Below are positions 56,255 through 64,000 of a stretch of DNA of 64,000 nucleotides, one piece after another (the first letter of the stretch is position 1; every line of letters begins with the position of its first letter). Source of the stretch: Methylocella sp. (GTDB taxonomy: Bacteria; Pseudomonadota; Alphaproteobacteria; Rhizobiales; Beijerinckiaceae). Under the pieces are notes generated by a model that worked only from the letters and a program-made list of their open reading frames with translations, did no database searches and was not told the DNA's origin. The DNA lies in the NCBI GenBank assembly GCA_037200525.1, contig JBBCGG010000001.1, forward strand, positions 5,180,355-5,244,354, read 5' to 3'. The position numbers and the translations under genes were made by a program.

Positions 56255-56345
56255 ATCAGTGGGTCGGATCGATATAGTATGGCATATCAGAGAGAGCTAT
56301 GCAAGGACCGATCTAGTTTTGCATATCGCAAGGTGATATAGATAT
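56251..56345 (-). promoter_or_regulatory. Probable HipB operator region with three GCATATC repeats
   Basis: GCATATC occurs at 56251-56257, 56282-56288 and 56321-56327, and GCATA-N11-TATGC forms an inverted repeat at 56282-56302. The surroundings are AT-rich (TATA-like runs at 56270-56280 and 56335-56355). Repeated half-sites upstream of hipB fit autoregulation by HipB/HipBA. The match to E. coli HipB operators is not exact, so this is inference from layout. Confidence 0.55.
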
Positions 56346-56460
56346 ATTATTATAGATCACTTCAGCCGCTGAGGCTTGGTCAAGCCGGAGCCCGGCAGAG
56401 ATGGGCAATATGCGGACCATGTCAAACCGGGGAGCCGTGAAAGAAGAACTGGAGGGCGCT

Positions 56461-56988
56461 ATGGCCGCCAAAACTTATAATCGAATCGAAGGGAATAAGC
56501 GGACCCCCGGTGACATCATCACGCGCAGCGGACCTCCGCCGCTCGATAAGGATTATGCGGTTGTCGAAGCGATCCTGGAACGCCGGAGGCCGCCCGAGTG
56601 CCTGTCGCGCTCTGAAAGCGTGAACATGCGCGAGGATCGGGATTTCAGCCTGATGGGGATCGACACTATCGAACAGGGATATGTTCACCAGCTTGAGCCG
56701 CTTGGCCCCGTCGAGGCGCGCGATGTTGAATGGATCGGCGCTCTCCAAAGACGATATCCGAAACGGACCCTGAACCTCAAAGACAAGTACCCTGGCGTGT
56801 CAGATGATGAGCTCGCTGATCGCTACTGGAGTGGCGAACTGTCGGCCAGCCCCTCGATCGAGTTCGCGGCAAAAGAGGCAATAGTCGTTTCCGTTGAAGA
56901 TGAGCTCTCTCCGGTACGCCCATCCAAATGGGCAGACGCACTTAAGCAGGTCGCCATGCACGGCCGCGGAACCTCCGACACAAAATGA
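56461..56988 (+). CDS. Uncharacterised protein divergent from hipBA
   Basis: A 175-residue soluble protein with no transmembrane segment or recognisable motif. It includes 'TPGDIITRSGPPPLDKDYAVVEAILERRRPPECLSRSESV', 'FSLMGIDTIEQGYVHQLEPLGPVEARDVEWIGALQ' and an acidic C-terminal part ('SVEDELSPVRPSKWADAL'). I choose ATG 56461 because GGAGGG lies five bases before it; an ATG at 56401 in the same frame lacks one. Island location between hipBA and unknown genes suggests accessory, possibly defence-related, but nothing shows its function. Confidence 0.7.
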   Translation: MAAKTYNRIEGNKRTPGDIITRSGPPPLDKDYAVVEAILERRRPPECLSRSESVNMREDRDFSLMGIDTIEQGYVHQLEPLGPVEARDVEWIGALQRRYPKRTLNLKDKYPGVSDDELADRYWSGELSASPSIEFAAKEAIVVSVEDELSPVRPSKWADALKQVAMHGRGTSDTK

Positions 56989-57011
56989 CCTTTATCCAAA
57001 GCCGCTAGTAA

Positions 57012-57227
57012 TCATACTGTGGCAACAATGAAATAGCAGTTCCCAGTTTCATCCTCACGGGTGCGCCAAATTTCCGCCACTCCTGAACAAAGCTGGGCAC
57101 TAAGATCGATACCAAGCCCAGTTTTCGGATATGCTCTGGACACTGCGACAGGCGACGGAAAGAATTCCACTTCACTGGGGTAGCGATTGCGCCGCCACCG
57201 CGCATATGATCGACGGAGAGTCTGCAA
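57012..57227 (-). CDS. Possible small protein; its 3' end contains a repeated segment
   Basis: A 71-residue frame that ends '...SGVAEIWRTREDETGNCYFIVATV'. Its last codons coincide with a 32-base segment that recurs at 58298-58329, where the minus strand again encodes 'DETGNCYVIV'. A repeated protein end is more likely a duplicated gene tail than chance. Evidence for expression is weak. Confidence 0.3.
   Translation of the reverse strand: MQTLRRSYARWRRNRYPSEVEFFPSPVAVSRAYPKTGLGIDLSAQLCSGVAEIWRTREDETGNCYFIVATV
57024..57055. repeat. 32-base direct repeat, copy 1
   Basis: The segment from 'aacaatgaaatagcag' to 'ttcccagtttcatcct' recurs at 58298-58329 with one mismatch (a/c) in the same orientation. 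The two copies are 1,274 bases apart and enclose two small unknown genes. Confidence 0.75.
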
Positions 57228-57624
57228 TGCTGGCCTTGGCCCGACTTTGGACGTGGATCGGCCATCTTTTCATCCCTGTTGGAGCACCGTCATCGCCTTC
57301 GCTTTAGCGGTCGTATTGGCGCTAATAGTGTTTGGGGTTCGATATTCAGAAAGTCGAGTTCATCGATGGGATGATCAGAAGGCAGTTGCAAGCGGCTTCT
57401 GGACGAGTCGCATAAGGGCTCATGAGCTGGGCTGCGCGAGTCAGCCGTGCTTCGCTGTAGGAAAACGCATAGATGCGACGAACAGCACCATCTTCGGGGT
57501 GAACGAGTACATACTATATATCACCGATGGCGCGCTTTTTACCGCAATGCTTGTCCTCCTCGCGGGGGGAGGCTTCCTAATAAATACTGTTCTGCGCTAT
57601 CAGACACAGCCGTTTGAACTATAG
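57187..57624 (+). CDS. Small membrane protein of unknown function, start unclear
   Basis: Two hydrophobic segments are clear: 'TVIAFALAVVLALIVFGV' and 'ALFTAMLVLLAGGGFLINTVL', separated by about 60 polar residues with two Cys. The first 30 residues in this frame look non-coding, whereas another frame from the ATG at 57226 reads 'MLALARLWTWIGHLFIPVGA', a better start. A one-base shift near 57280 may separate the true N-terminus from the rest. Confidence 0.45.
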   Translation: MRRHRAYDRRRVCNAGLGPTLDVDRPSFHPCWSTVIAFALAVVLALIVFGVRYSESRVHRWDDQKAVASGFWTSRIRAHELGCASQPCFAVGKRIDATNSTIFGVNEYILYITDGALFTAMLVLLAGGGFLINTVLRYQTQPFEL

Positions 57625-57799
57625 TTTTCTCCTCTCATCTCAGGCTTGGAGAAATACAGGGCTCTTGCGGCACTAAGGTCGGCGCTCCCTTCCCACAAAA
57701 GGCAAGAATGCTCCTGTCTCCGCATCTTTCACCCGCATAGGTTCTAGGCTATCGTCGTCAAAAATTAAAAGCTGCGCGCCTGATCGTGGAGGTAGGCCT

Positions 57800-58234
57800 A
57801 TGCCGAAGATCGCAGTGAATGCCTTTGTAGCGACAGTGCTTTTGATCGGACTTTATGGTGTTCGAGCTTTTGCACAGGACTTGAGTGGTCCTCACGCTTT
57901 TTTCAACGATGACCGAAATCAGTTTGTCGATTTATGGTACAATTCCAACGGTCATGTGACAATGAAAGTCAGTAATGGAAGGCCATGGAGACCGATGTGG
58001 GTAGTCGCTCACGCTGTATTCAAGTCCGGCGTGACAGTGACGGCGCGGAAGGATTATCATGTGTACTGCAAGTCGCCAAATCCCGGAGGGCCTGGCCAAG
58101 AAAATTGGTTTGTTTATCCTGGTCCGGGAGTTTCCGCTGATAGCGTGTCTGTGACTACCAACAAAGAGGCCCCATGGGGACATCCAAGGGGCGGTTGGGA
58201 AATTTCGATATCGGTGTCTGGGCCAGCCCCATAA
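57800..58234 (+). CDS. Small exported protein of unknown function
   Basis: A 144-residue protein with a good signal peptide ('AVNAFVATVLLIGLYGVRAFAQ', cleavage near AFA-Q). The mature part is rich in aromatic residues, Gly and Pro: 'NQFVDLWYNSNGHVTMKVSNGRPWRPMWVVAH', 'HVYCKSPNPGGPGQENWFVYPGPG'. It looks like a compact beta-type periplasmic protein. GGAGG lies shortly before the ATG. Lower GC than its neighbours suggests foreign origin. Confidence 0.65.
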   Translation: MPKIAVNAFVATVLLIGLYGVRAFAQDLSGPHAFFNDDRNQFVDLWYNSNGHVTMKVSNGRPWRPMWVVAHAVFKSGVTVTARKDYHVYCKSPNPGGPGQENWFVYPGPGVSADSVSVTTNKEAPWGHPRGGWEISISVSGPAP

Positions 58235-58297
58235 ATCATAATTTTGAGGCGCGGCTCGACGGAAGCCTTTCAATGTGCTTACCAATTATATATCGGA

Positions 58298-58329
58298 AAC
58301 AATGACATAGCAGTTCCCAGTTTCATCCT
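58298..58329. repeat. 32-base direct repeat, copy 2, abutting the tRNA-Arg 3' end
   Basis: Matches 57024-57055 at 31 of 32 positions. It ends 7 bases from the 3' end of the tRNA-Arg gene. Confidence 0.75.
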
Positions 58330-58335
58330 GTCCGG

Positions 58336-58409
58336 CGCACCCGGCACGATTCGAACGTGCGGCCTCCATCTTCGGAGGGTAGCGCTCTATCCAGCTGAGC
58401 TACGGGTGC
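58336..58409 (-). tRNA. tRNA-Arg(CCG)
   Basis: The minus strand reads a complete cloverleaf: acceptor GCACCCG / CGGGTGC, D-arm AGCTCAGCTGGATAGAGCG, anticodon arm ACCCTCCGAAGATGG with anticodon CCG, and T-arm GCACG-TTCGAAT-CGTGC. The 3' CCA is not encoded (CCG follows). tRNA-Arg genes are frequent integration sites, and the 32-base repeat and recombinase genes lie on either side. Confidence 0.93.
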
Positions 58410-58753
58410 CTGAAACGCGGAACTACTCTCCGCTGATCACTCCGGTCAACGATGCTCTGACGCGGCTGAAGCCGGTCCGAGTCGCCGACCACCTGATGGC
58501 ATTTACCTGCCGGCTCCTACGCCGGAGTTTCCGCCGAGGTGGTTGCAGCGCTTCCTGTCAACGTCGATCCAAAAACCTCTCCGCCTCTAACCTCTTCAAT
58601 TCACTACCAAAATCGACCCACGAAACGCAGTGCCGCCTTAACACTCTGCCTTCGGAGGGCAAAGCGGCCTTTTCTCTTCGGCAAACGTTTGTGCGTTCTG
58701 CTCGAATAGGGGTGCGGGTAGAAAAAGGTGTTTGATGAGACCGGAGGTGGTGC
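58410..58753. other. Gap of about 340 bases after the tRNA gene
   Basis: I see no gene. GGAGG at the right-hand end (58745-58749) serves the next gene. The tRNA-Arg promoter must lie in the first part, read on the minus strand. Confidence 0.35.
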
Positions 58754-59485
58754 ATGAGGCGGCAAGTCGATTTAGCTCCAAAACCCCGTGTGCTGGCGGC
58801 CGCATATGGGCAAGTCAATTTCGAGCAGATCGCCGCCGCCGTCGGCGTGCAGGTCGAGGAGATCAATAAGCATGCGACGCTGTTCGAAGCGGCGGCCCGT
58901 TGGTATCGGCTCGACAGCGCCCGGCTAGCCCGCACCCCTCCATCCAGCTTGCGCCGGAAGCTCGATCAAATTGCGAAGAGCGGCCGCCGGCTCTTGAAGA
59001 GCCTCGGCGTCGTCGATCTCGATGAGGCAGTCGACGGTCCTGGCGATCCTGAGATTTTCGACGCCCTGATTTTGCTGGGCGAGCGCGATACGACGCCGGT
59101 CATGCAAGCGACAGGGCGAGTCGCCCGTTTGGTGGAGATCGTGGAAGCCGCCGCAGCCGCAGCCGAATTGAGCCGGCGCGCTGAACAGGCGGCTACCGAG
59201 GCCGCAGAAGTCGGAAAGATGATGGTGGAGGAAGGCAATTCCGGCGATGTTGCGATCAACGACTGGGTGGCTGCGATGATGAGCGTCCATCGCATTATCA
59301 CCGGGAAGGAGCCCGCAACCTCCGTCGGGGGACCCGACCGACCTGACGAGGGGATATCCGGAGGCCCCTTTATTCGCTTCCTCGCCGCAGCGAGCGAGCC
59401 CTTGCAACTGGAACTGGAACTTTTCGAGGACGCCTGGCGCAGCCGGACGCGCACCGTGCTGAGGGGCGCGTCTCCGCAAGATTGA
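58754..59485 (+). CDS. Uncharacterised helical protein upstream of the recombinase genes
   Basis: A 243-residue soluble, strongly helical protein. Its N-terminal part is 'LAPKPRVLAAAYGQVNFEQIAAAVGVQVEEINKHATLFEAAARWYRLDS', then a small domain 'LRRKLDQIAKSGRRLLKSLGV', and an Ala/Glu-rich helix (about residues 125-165). No family name comes to mind; similar proteins often lie beside phage-type integrases in Hyphomicrobiales. GGAGG precedes the start. Role in the mobile module is inferred from position only. Confidence 0.7.
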   Translation: MRRQVDLAPKPRVLAAAYGQVNFEQIAAAVGVQVEEINKHATLFEAAARWYRLDSARLARTPPSSLRRKLDQIAKSGRRLLKSLGVVDLDEAVDGPGDPEIFDALILLGERDTTPVMQATGRVARLVEIVEAAAAAAELSRRAEQAATEAAEVGKMMVEEGNSGDVAINDWVAAMMSVHRIITGKEPATSVGGPDRPDEGISGGPFIRFLAAASEPLQLELELFEDAWRSRTRTVLRGASPQD

Positions 59486-59536
59486 CAACGATTTGGCCAT
59501 GCGAGCGTCGCCCGACCGCCCCAGTAGCGTGTCGAG

Positions 59537-59824
59537 ATGCAGACCCGTGGCGCAACAACATCCCTAACGAATCAGACGTCGGCGACGGATGCGCTGATCG
59601 CCCTCGTGCGCCTGCTGGCGCGGCAGACGGCGCGCGAATGTCTGGGCCAGACGCCCTCGCCCCCTGAAACCACGAACGGCGTCGACCGCATGGCCGCAAG
59701 CGACGCCAGCCCGCGAACATTTGCATGCCAGCGAGAGCGCTCGCCTGCCCGCAGTCTTGGTGAGGACGGCGTGGCGTCGGAGCGCCGCCCGGTCGCTCGC
59801 GCCAACCCTAACGCAGCAAAATGA
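59537..59824 (+). CDS. Possible small protein before the integrase operon
   Basis: A 95-residue frame. Its centre 'SATDALIALVRLLARQTARECLGQ' resembles short conserved proteins seen beside site-specific recombinases and resolvases, but the remainder is low-complexity and there is no clear ribosome-binding site. The region up to 59985 otherwise holds nothing I can name. Confidence 0.4.
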   Translation: MQTRGATTSLTNQTSATDALIALVRLLARQTARECLGQTPSPPETTNGVDRMAASDASPRTFACQRERSPARSLGEDGVASERRPVARANPNAAK

Positions 59825-61347
59825 GCTCAACGTTGAAATCAAAAGAAAAAATAGAAGTCTAAGGTAGTATCGGGAAACCGTCATCCAAGTAATCGTTCCA
59901 TCTACGCTATGATACGTTTCCCGAATGGACCAGTTTCAACGGGGTCTTTTCGCCGCTTCGTCAATTATGAGACTTGGACGTAAAAATGACTACCCTGAAT
60001 ACCAAGACGAATACATTGGCGGACGTGCTCGCAATTGTGGCTTCGGCCGACCTCGATCCGGCTCGACGTCGTGACATGATCTCGGCGATCAATCGCCTCT
60101 GCGAAATGGCCGGCCGCTCGCCGTCGGGCATCCCGGCCGACGCTTGCGCATTGCGGGCGGAATTGCGCAAGATCCGACCGGCGAAGTTTGGAGTCAGCGC
60201 CAAGACGTTCTCAAACCAGAGAAGCCTCGTTGCGGCCGCCCTGCAGCAAGTCGGTGCGCTCGACGACATGGGGCGGGGATTGGTGGCGCGGCGTCACCCG
60301 GACTGGGCGCCGCTGCTGCAAGGCATAGGCGCGAACAGGCGGCTCGCCGAGGGCCTCGCCACATTCATGAACTGGTGCGCCATGAACGAAATCCCGCCCA
60401 ATGCCGTGACCGACGATTCCGTGCAGCGGTTCTCGATCTGGTTGGAGACGCGCACACATTGCCCCAAGCCCCGCGATATCGTGCGCAGAGCGCCACTTCT
60501 TTGGAACGAGGCCGCCGCGACGGTCGAAGGCTGGCCGAAGACCAAGCTGTCGCGGATCTCCTTCCGAGCGCCGCGCAAACGGCTCGGCTGGGACGATCTC
60601 AGCGAGAGCTTCCGAGCCGACGCCGAGGCCTATCTCGCCAGCCGCGCCGATGTGGATCTGTTTGACGAGGCCGCCGCGGCCCCGCGGCGGCCTCTAGCGC
60701 CGAGCACGCTGCGACAGCAACGCGAGCATCTGCGCCTGGCGGCGTCGGTGCTCGTCGAATCGGGGATCGATGCAGCGGACATCGCTTCACTCGCGGATCT
60801 TGTCGAGCGAGAGCGCTTCAAAACCATTCTGCGCCACTATCATGGGGCGCGGGACGGAAAACCGAGCGCCTTTGCCGTCGGCATCGCCAAAACGCTCATC
60901 CAGGCCGCCAAGCATCACGCGGGCGCGTCCGTGGAGCGGGTGGCCGAACTCAAGGCTCTCGCCGCCAAGTTGCCCGCTATCCCGTTCGATCTGACGGCGA
61001 AGAACAAGGCGCTCTTGCGCCAGCTCGAGTCGGAAGGGCTCCGCGCCAAGCTTCTGTTCCTCCCCGAAACAGTGCTCGCCAAAGCCGCTTCAGAAAAGGG
61101 AGCGCCTGGCCTGCCGTTCGTCGAGGCGCAAATCGCGATTGCGATCGACATCCAATTAGCCTGCGCTCTCCGACCCCAGAATCTGTACGCCTTGCATTGG
61201 CGCCGCCATTTCGTGGAGCCGGATGGGTCCAGGGGCCCATTGCTATTGCACATTCCCGCCGAGGAAACCAAGGCCAGGCGCCAGGATCTGACGGTCGAGA
61301 TACCGGCGGATGTCGCACGGCGACTCCGGTGGTATCGCCGCTGCCTA

Positions 61348-62213
61348 GGCCGTGGTGACGAATTCGGCGTTTGGGGGATTCTCGCGAGGATCTTTCCATG
61401 ATTCAAGGCTGATTTTTGGAGATCAGCCTTGATGATTCGGGATGTCGATGCGCTGCGAGACGATCAATGGGAGCGGCTTTGTGATCTTGTGCCAGGTGGA
61501 AGAGCCGGCCAGCGCGGGCCGCGCCGCGACAATCGACGCTTCGTCGACGCGCTGTTATGGATGGCCCGCTCGGGCGGCCGCTGGCGCGATCTGCCCGAAC
61601 GCTTCGGCGACCATCAGGCGGTGAAACGCCGCTACTATCGCTGGATCGAGCGCGGCGCCTTGGACGGATTTCTTGAGGCATTCACCGCCGAGGCCGATCT
61701 CGAATGGCTGATGATCGACTCAACAATCGTGCGCGCCCATCAGCACGCGGCCGGCGCAAGGATCGCCAAAGGGGGGCGGATGCCCAAGGCCTGGGCCGCT
61801 CTCGCGGTGGTTTGAGCACCAAAATCCACGCCGCGACAGACGCGCTCGGCAACCCCGTTCGGCTCCTTCTCGGACCTGGGCAGCGCAACGACATCACAAA
61901 AGCGCACGCCCTGATCGAAGGCTTTGCGGCCGATGCGATCATCGCCGATAAAGGTTATGACGCCAATCACTTGCGCAAGGCTGTTCTTATGCGTGAGGCT
62001 GAGCCGGTGATCCCATCAAAATCCAATCGCCGCGCGCCGCTCCCCTACGACAAGGCGCTCTACAAGGAGCGCAATCTCGTCGAGCGTTTCTTCAATAAAC
62101 TGAAGCAGTTCCGGCGCGTCGCAACCCGATACGACAAGCTCCTCGCAAACTACCGAGGCTTCGTATTGCTCGCCGCTATTGCTATCATGCTCAGGTAATT
62201 CGTCACTACTGCC
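61348..62213 (+). mobile_element. IS5-family insertion sequence, copy B of the 866-bp element
   Basis: Same length, ends and orientation as the copy at 26546-27411, differing at one base that I can find. TA flanks it on both sides (61346-61347 and 62214-62215) and it splits integrase 1. The near identity of the two copies implies recent transposition. Confidence 0.93.
61432..62198 (+). CDS. IS5-family transposase (two frames joined by a -1 frameshift), copy B
   Basis: OrfA 61432-61815 and orfB in the -1 frame to 62198, meeting at AAAGGGGGG (61768-61776). It is identical in protein to copy A except 'RRDNRR' for 'RCDNRR' near residue 32. The ribosome-binding-site hairpin is also conserved (61403-61432). 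Confidence 0.88.
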
Positions 62214-62607
62214 TAGTGCCGCGCGTCGGCGCCGATCCAAACGGATTTCTGTTCGTCACGGAAAAGGGCGCCCCCAAGCGCCAAGGCACGCTCTCTCTCC
62301 AGATCACCGAAATGATCGAGAAGCACGTCGGAGTCCATATGACTGCGCACCAGTTCCGCCACTTCGCCGCGAGCGTCTATCTCGAGGCGAACCCCGAGGA
62401 CCATCAAACGGCGCAGGCGATTCTTCACCATTCATCGGCCAAAACCACGCTGATCTATGCCGGTTCCGGCAGCCGCCGCGCCAGCCGGGCCTACGCGAAA
62501 CATCTCTTCGGACAGCGCGAGAAGCTCCAGCTGGCGCGCCCCGGCAAGAAAGCCGGAGCGAAACAGGCGATCAAGCGGGTCGGGCGTCGCGAGGTGGGGG
62601 GCGCGTC

Positions 62608-63663
62608 ATGAAACATCTCCCCGAATTGCAGTGGCCGGCCGCGGATCGTCAGGCGTTCGAGGCGGCCTTCAAGGGCGGTGATCTGTTCGACGAAACAAGC
62701 GGGGGTGGGGATCACCTCGCGGAGGGCACCCGAACCAGCATCCGCATGGGATACAGTCGCTGGCTGGGATTCCTGCACGCCGCTCACCCGGGCGACCTTC
62801 TAAGGCTGCCGGCCGATCGCATTTCCCTCGAACGCGTACGCGACTATGTCGCCCGCCTCAGCCTGGACATGGTTCCTTCCTCGGTCGCGCAGATGATCCA
62901 TAGCCTTTGCTATTCGGCCCGCCTGATCGCCGGCGAACGCGACTGGGGATGGCTCGCCGCGATCAAAGGCCGCCTCCTCACCCGCGCGCGGCCGGCCGAC
63001 CGCTTTGACCGGCTGGCGCCGCCCTGTCAGACGCTCGACTTCGGCATCGAACTGATGGACAAGGCTCTCACCATGGCGGCGACCAGCCGCAGAACGCGCG
63101 AACTGCAATACCGGGATGGGCTGATCCTCCCCCTGCTCAGCCTCTGGCCGATCCGGCGACGAAGTCTCGCGGCCCTGACGGTCGATCGGCACATCGAGAT
63201 CGACGGCGGCGACATCAACCTGCTTCTGCATCCCGCTGACACGAAGTCCGGGCGCTCTGAGAGCTTTCCCGTACCAGCGGCGCTTGCCCCTTATATGAAA
63301 CGCTATCTTAAAGAGATACGGCCGCGTCTCCTCGGGTCTCGCCCGAATGACGGATTGTGGGTCTCGCACAGGCGTGGCGCTTTGTCGGCCGGCCGCCTTT
63401 ATGACATCGCCCGGGCGCATCTCATGAAGCGGTTCGGCAGGGACATGTGTCTGCACGATTTCCGCCGATCGGCCGCCACCTATCTGGCGATGGACGCTCC
63501 CGAGCGGATCGGCCTCATCCCCGGCCTACTGCAGCACGCTTCGCCCGAGGTCGGCGAGCGACATTACAATCTGGCGAATGGAATCAAAGCGAGCCAGCGG
63601 CTTGCCCAGAATCGGGCCTTGATGAAAAACAGGCTGCGGTCCCTGGCGGCGAACGCAGTTTAG
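62608..63663 (+). CDS. Tyrosine recombinase/integrase 2
   Basis: A 351-residue phage-integrase-family recombinase. Core-binding region: 'GTRTSIRMGYSRWLGFLHAAHPGDLL'. Catalytic domain: first Arg in 'LSLWPIRRRSLAALTV', Lys region 'LLLHPADTKSGRSESFPVP', 'CLHDFRRSAATYLAMDAPERIGLIPGLLQHASPEVGERHYNLANGI' with H-x-x-R, H and the Tyr nucleophile. The ATG at 62608 overlaps the stop of integrase 1, so they form one translational unit. Paired or triple recombinases of this kind occur in integrative elements that need several integrases. This one is intact. Confidence 0.9.
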   Translation: MKHLPELQWPAADRQAFEAAFKGGDLFDETSGGGDHLAEGTRTSIRMGYSRWLGFLHAAHPGDLLRLPADRISLERVRDYVARLSLDMVPSSVAQMIHSLCYSARLIAGERDWGWLAAIKGRLLTRARPADRFDRLAPPCQTLDFGIELMDKALTMAATSRRTRELQYRDGLILPLLSLWPIRRRSLAALTVDRHIEIDGGDINLLLHPADTKSGRSESFPVPAALAPYMKRYLKEIRPRLLGSRPNDGLWVSHRRGALSAGRLYDIARAHLMKRFGRDMCLHDFRRSAATYLAMDAPERIGLIPGLLQHASPEVGERHYNLANGIKASQRLAQNRALMKNRLRSLAANAV

Positions 63664-63727
63664 CTTGGCAGTTTAGTTTGAATGACGCGTCGGCCAGTTA
63701 ACAGCGCCGCAATTTCGGAGAGCCAGA

Positions 63728-64000
63728 ATGCGCGTGAGCATATACGCCGGCTATTCGTGCGATCTGCAGAGCGCAGCATCGATCGAGGATCAGATCCGCG
63801 TGCACGGAGCGCGCCGTCCGCGAAAAGTGGTTGCTGACCGCGACCTACATGGATCGCGGCCAGTCCGGCGCAAGCAATCTCCGCCCTGGTTATCAGAAGA
63901 TCCTCGATGATGCGCGGAAGGGCGAATTCGACATCGTGCTGGTTGAGGCGCTCGATCGCATCAGTCGCGGCAGTAGCACATCGCCTCCTTTTTCAAGCTC
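63728..64000 (+). pseudogene. Serine recombinase (resolvase/invertase family), frameshifted, runs off the window
   Basis: It starts 'MRVSIYAGYSCDLQSAASIEDQIRV', the N-terminus of large serine recombinases, but the usual Arg before the nucleophile region (YARYS) is Gly here. After a shift near 63820 it continues as 'TATYMDRGQSGASNLRPGYQKILDDARKGEFDIVLVEALDRISR', then another shift near 63970 precedes 'IASFFKL'. With two indels and an altered active-site region it is not functional. The 3' part lies outside the window. Confidence 0.8.

Larger units (their letters stand above)
59986..62611 (+). pseudogene. Tyrosine recombinase/integrase 1, interrupted by the 866-bp IS
   Basis: Part 1 (59986-61347) holds the SAM-like core-binding domain and the start of the catalytic domain with the first Arg in 'QLACALRPQNLYALHWRRHF' and the Lys-containing 'PAEETKARRQDLTVEIP'. 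Part 2 (62216-62611) holds 'TAHQFRHFAASVYLEANPED' (H-x-x-R) and 'AILHHSSAKTTLIYAG' (His and Tyr nucleophile). Removing the IS (61348-62213) and one TA gives '...WYRRCLVPRVGADPNGFLFV...' in frame, for a protein of about 585 residues. It overlaps the next recombinase gene by ATGA (62608). Confidence 0.88.

Noticed and set aside
26546..62213. Composite transposon bounded by the two 866-bp ISs
   Set aside because: Each copy has its own TA duplication, and the right copy is a simple insertion in integrase 1 with both flanks in frame, so they inserted independently. Only later recombination between them is proposed.
1..64000. CRISPR arrays, rRNA genes, riboswitches
   Set aside because: I saw no regularly spaced repeats, no rRNA sequence and no riboswitch core that I could recognise.

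Overview
The window is GC-rich alphaproteobacterial DNA. The gene order uvrC-pgsA-moaD-moaE, PHB-type metabolism genes, a C-terminal-half tRNA-Glu relic and the many IS5-family elements fit the Hyphomicrobiales (Rhizobiales), perhaps a Beijerinckiaceae/Methylocystaceae relative. The family-level guess is an inference and no marker here settles it.

Layout. (1) 1-16,000 is ordinary chromosome: a branched-chain amino acid type binding protein, CcdA, a Wzx-like flippase, PrmA, a catalase-related peroxidase, two MFS transporters, a DUF2778 protein, a radical SAM protein with a LexA-like box in its promoter, UvrC, PgsA and MoaD/MoaE. (2) 16,200-25,600 is a minus-strand chemotaxis operon (MCP, STAS, CheY, CheA, CheW, CheR, CheB, CheY, CheD, small protein). 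It is visibly decaying: the MCP has lost its 5' end to an IS, cheD is cut by an inverted copy of the same IS, cheA has a single-base frameshift in a G run and cheR appears shifted in an A run. (3) 26,500-43,500 is an accessory region with SulP, GNAT, PPK2, AI-2E and Ca2+/H+ antiporter genes and a DUF3141-pta-fabI-ackA cluster. In that cluster only fabI is intact. IS110, IS630, IS3 and IS1182 relics lie between them.

(4) 44,200-58,400 is an eroded defence island between a truncated tRNA-Glu 3' end and an intact tRNA-Arg(CCG). It starts with IS66 and IS21 relics. Next comes a two-gene operon encoding an E2-E1-JAB triple-fusion ubiquitin-pathway-like protein and a patatin-like phospholipase. It has no CD-NTase beside it, so it is not a standard CBASS operon. 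A deletion has fused the 5' end of this operon head to head with a 5'-truncated SNF2-type helicase gene. The 3' end of the helicase gene is in turn fused to an internally truncated DUF499 gene, which a third IS then interrupted. A HipBA toxin-antitoxin pair and several unknown small genes follow. (5) 58,700-64,000 is a recombinase module: an unknown protein, two translationally coupled tyrosine recombinases (the first cut by an IS whose removal with one TA restores the frame exactly) and a degenerate serine recombinase running off the end.

The main candidate for something undescribed is the E2-E1-JAB + patatin pair at 46,340-49,620. The main general theme is decay. Two near-identical 838-bp ISs lie inverted around the chemotaxis locus, and two near-identical 866-bp ISs lie in direct orientation around the whole 35-kb accessory region, so inversion or wholesale loss by recombination is possible.
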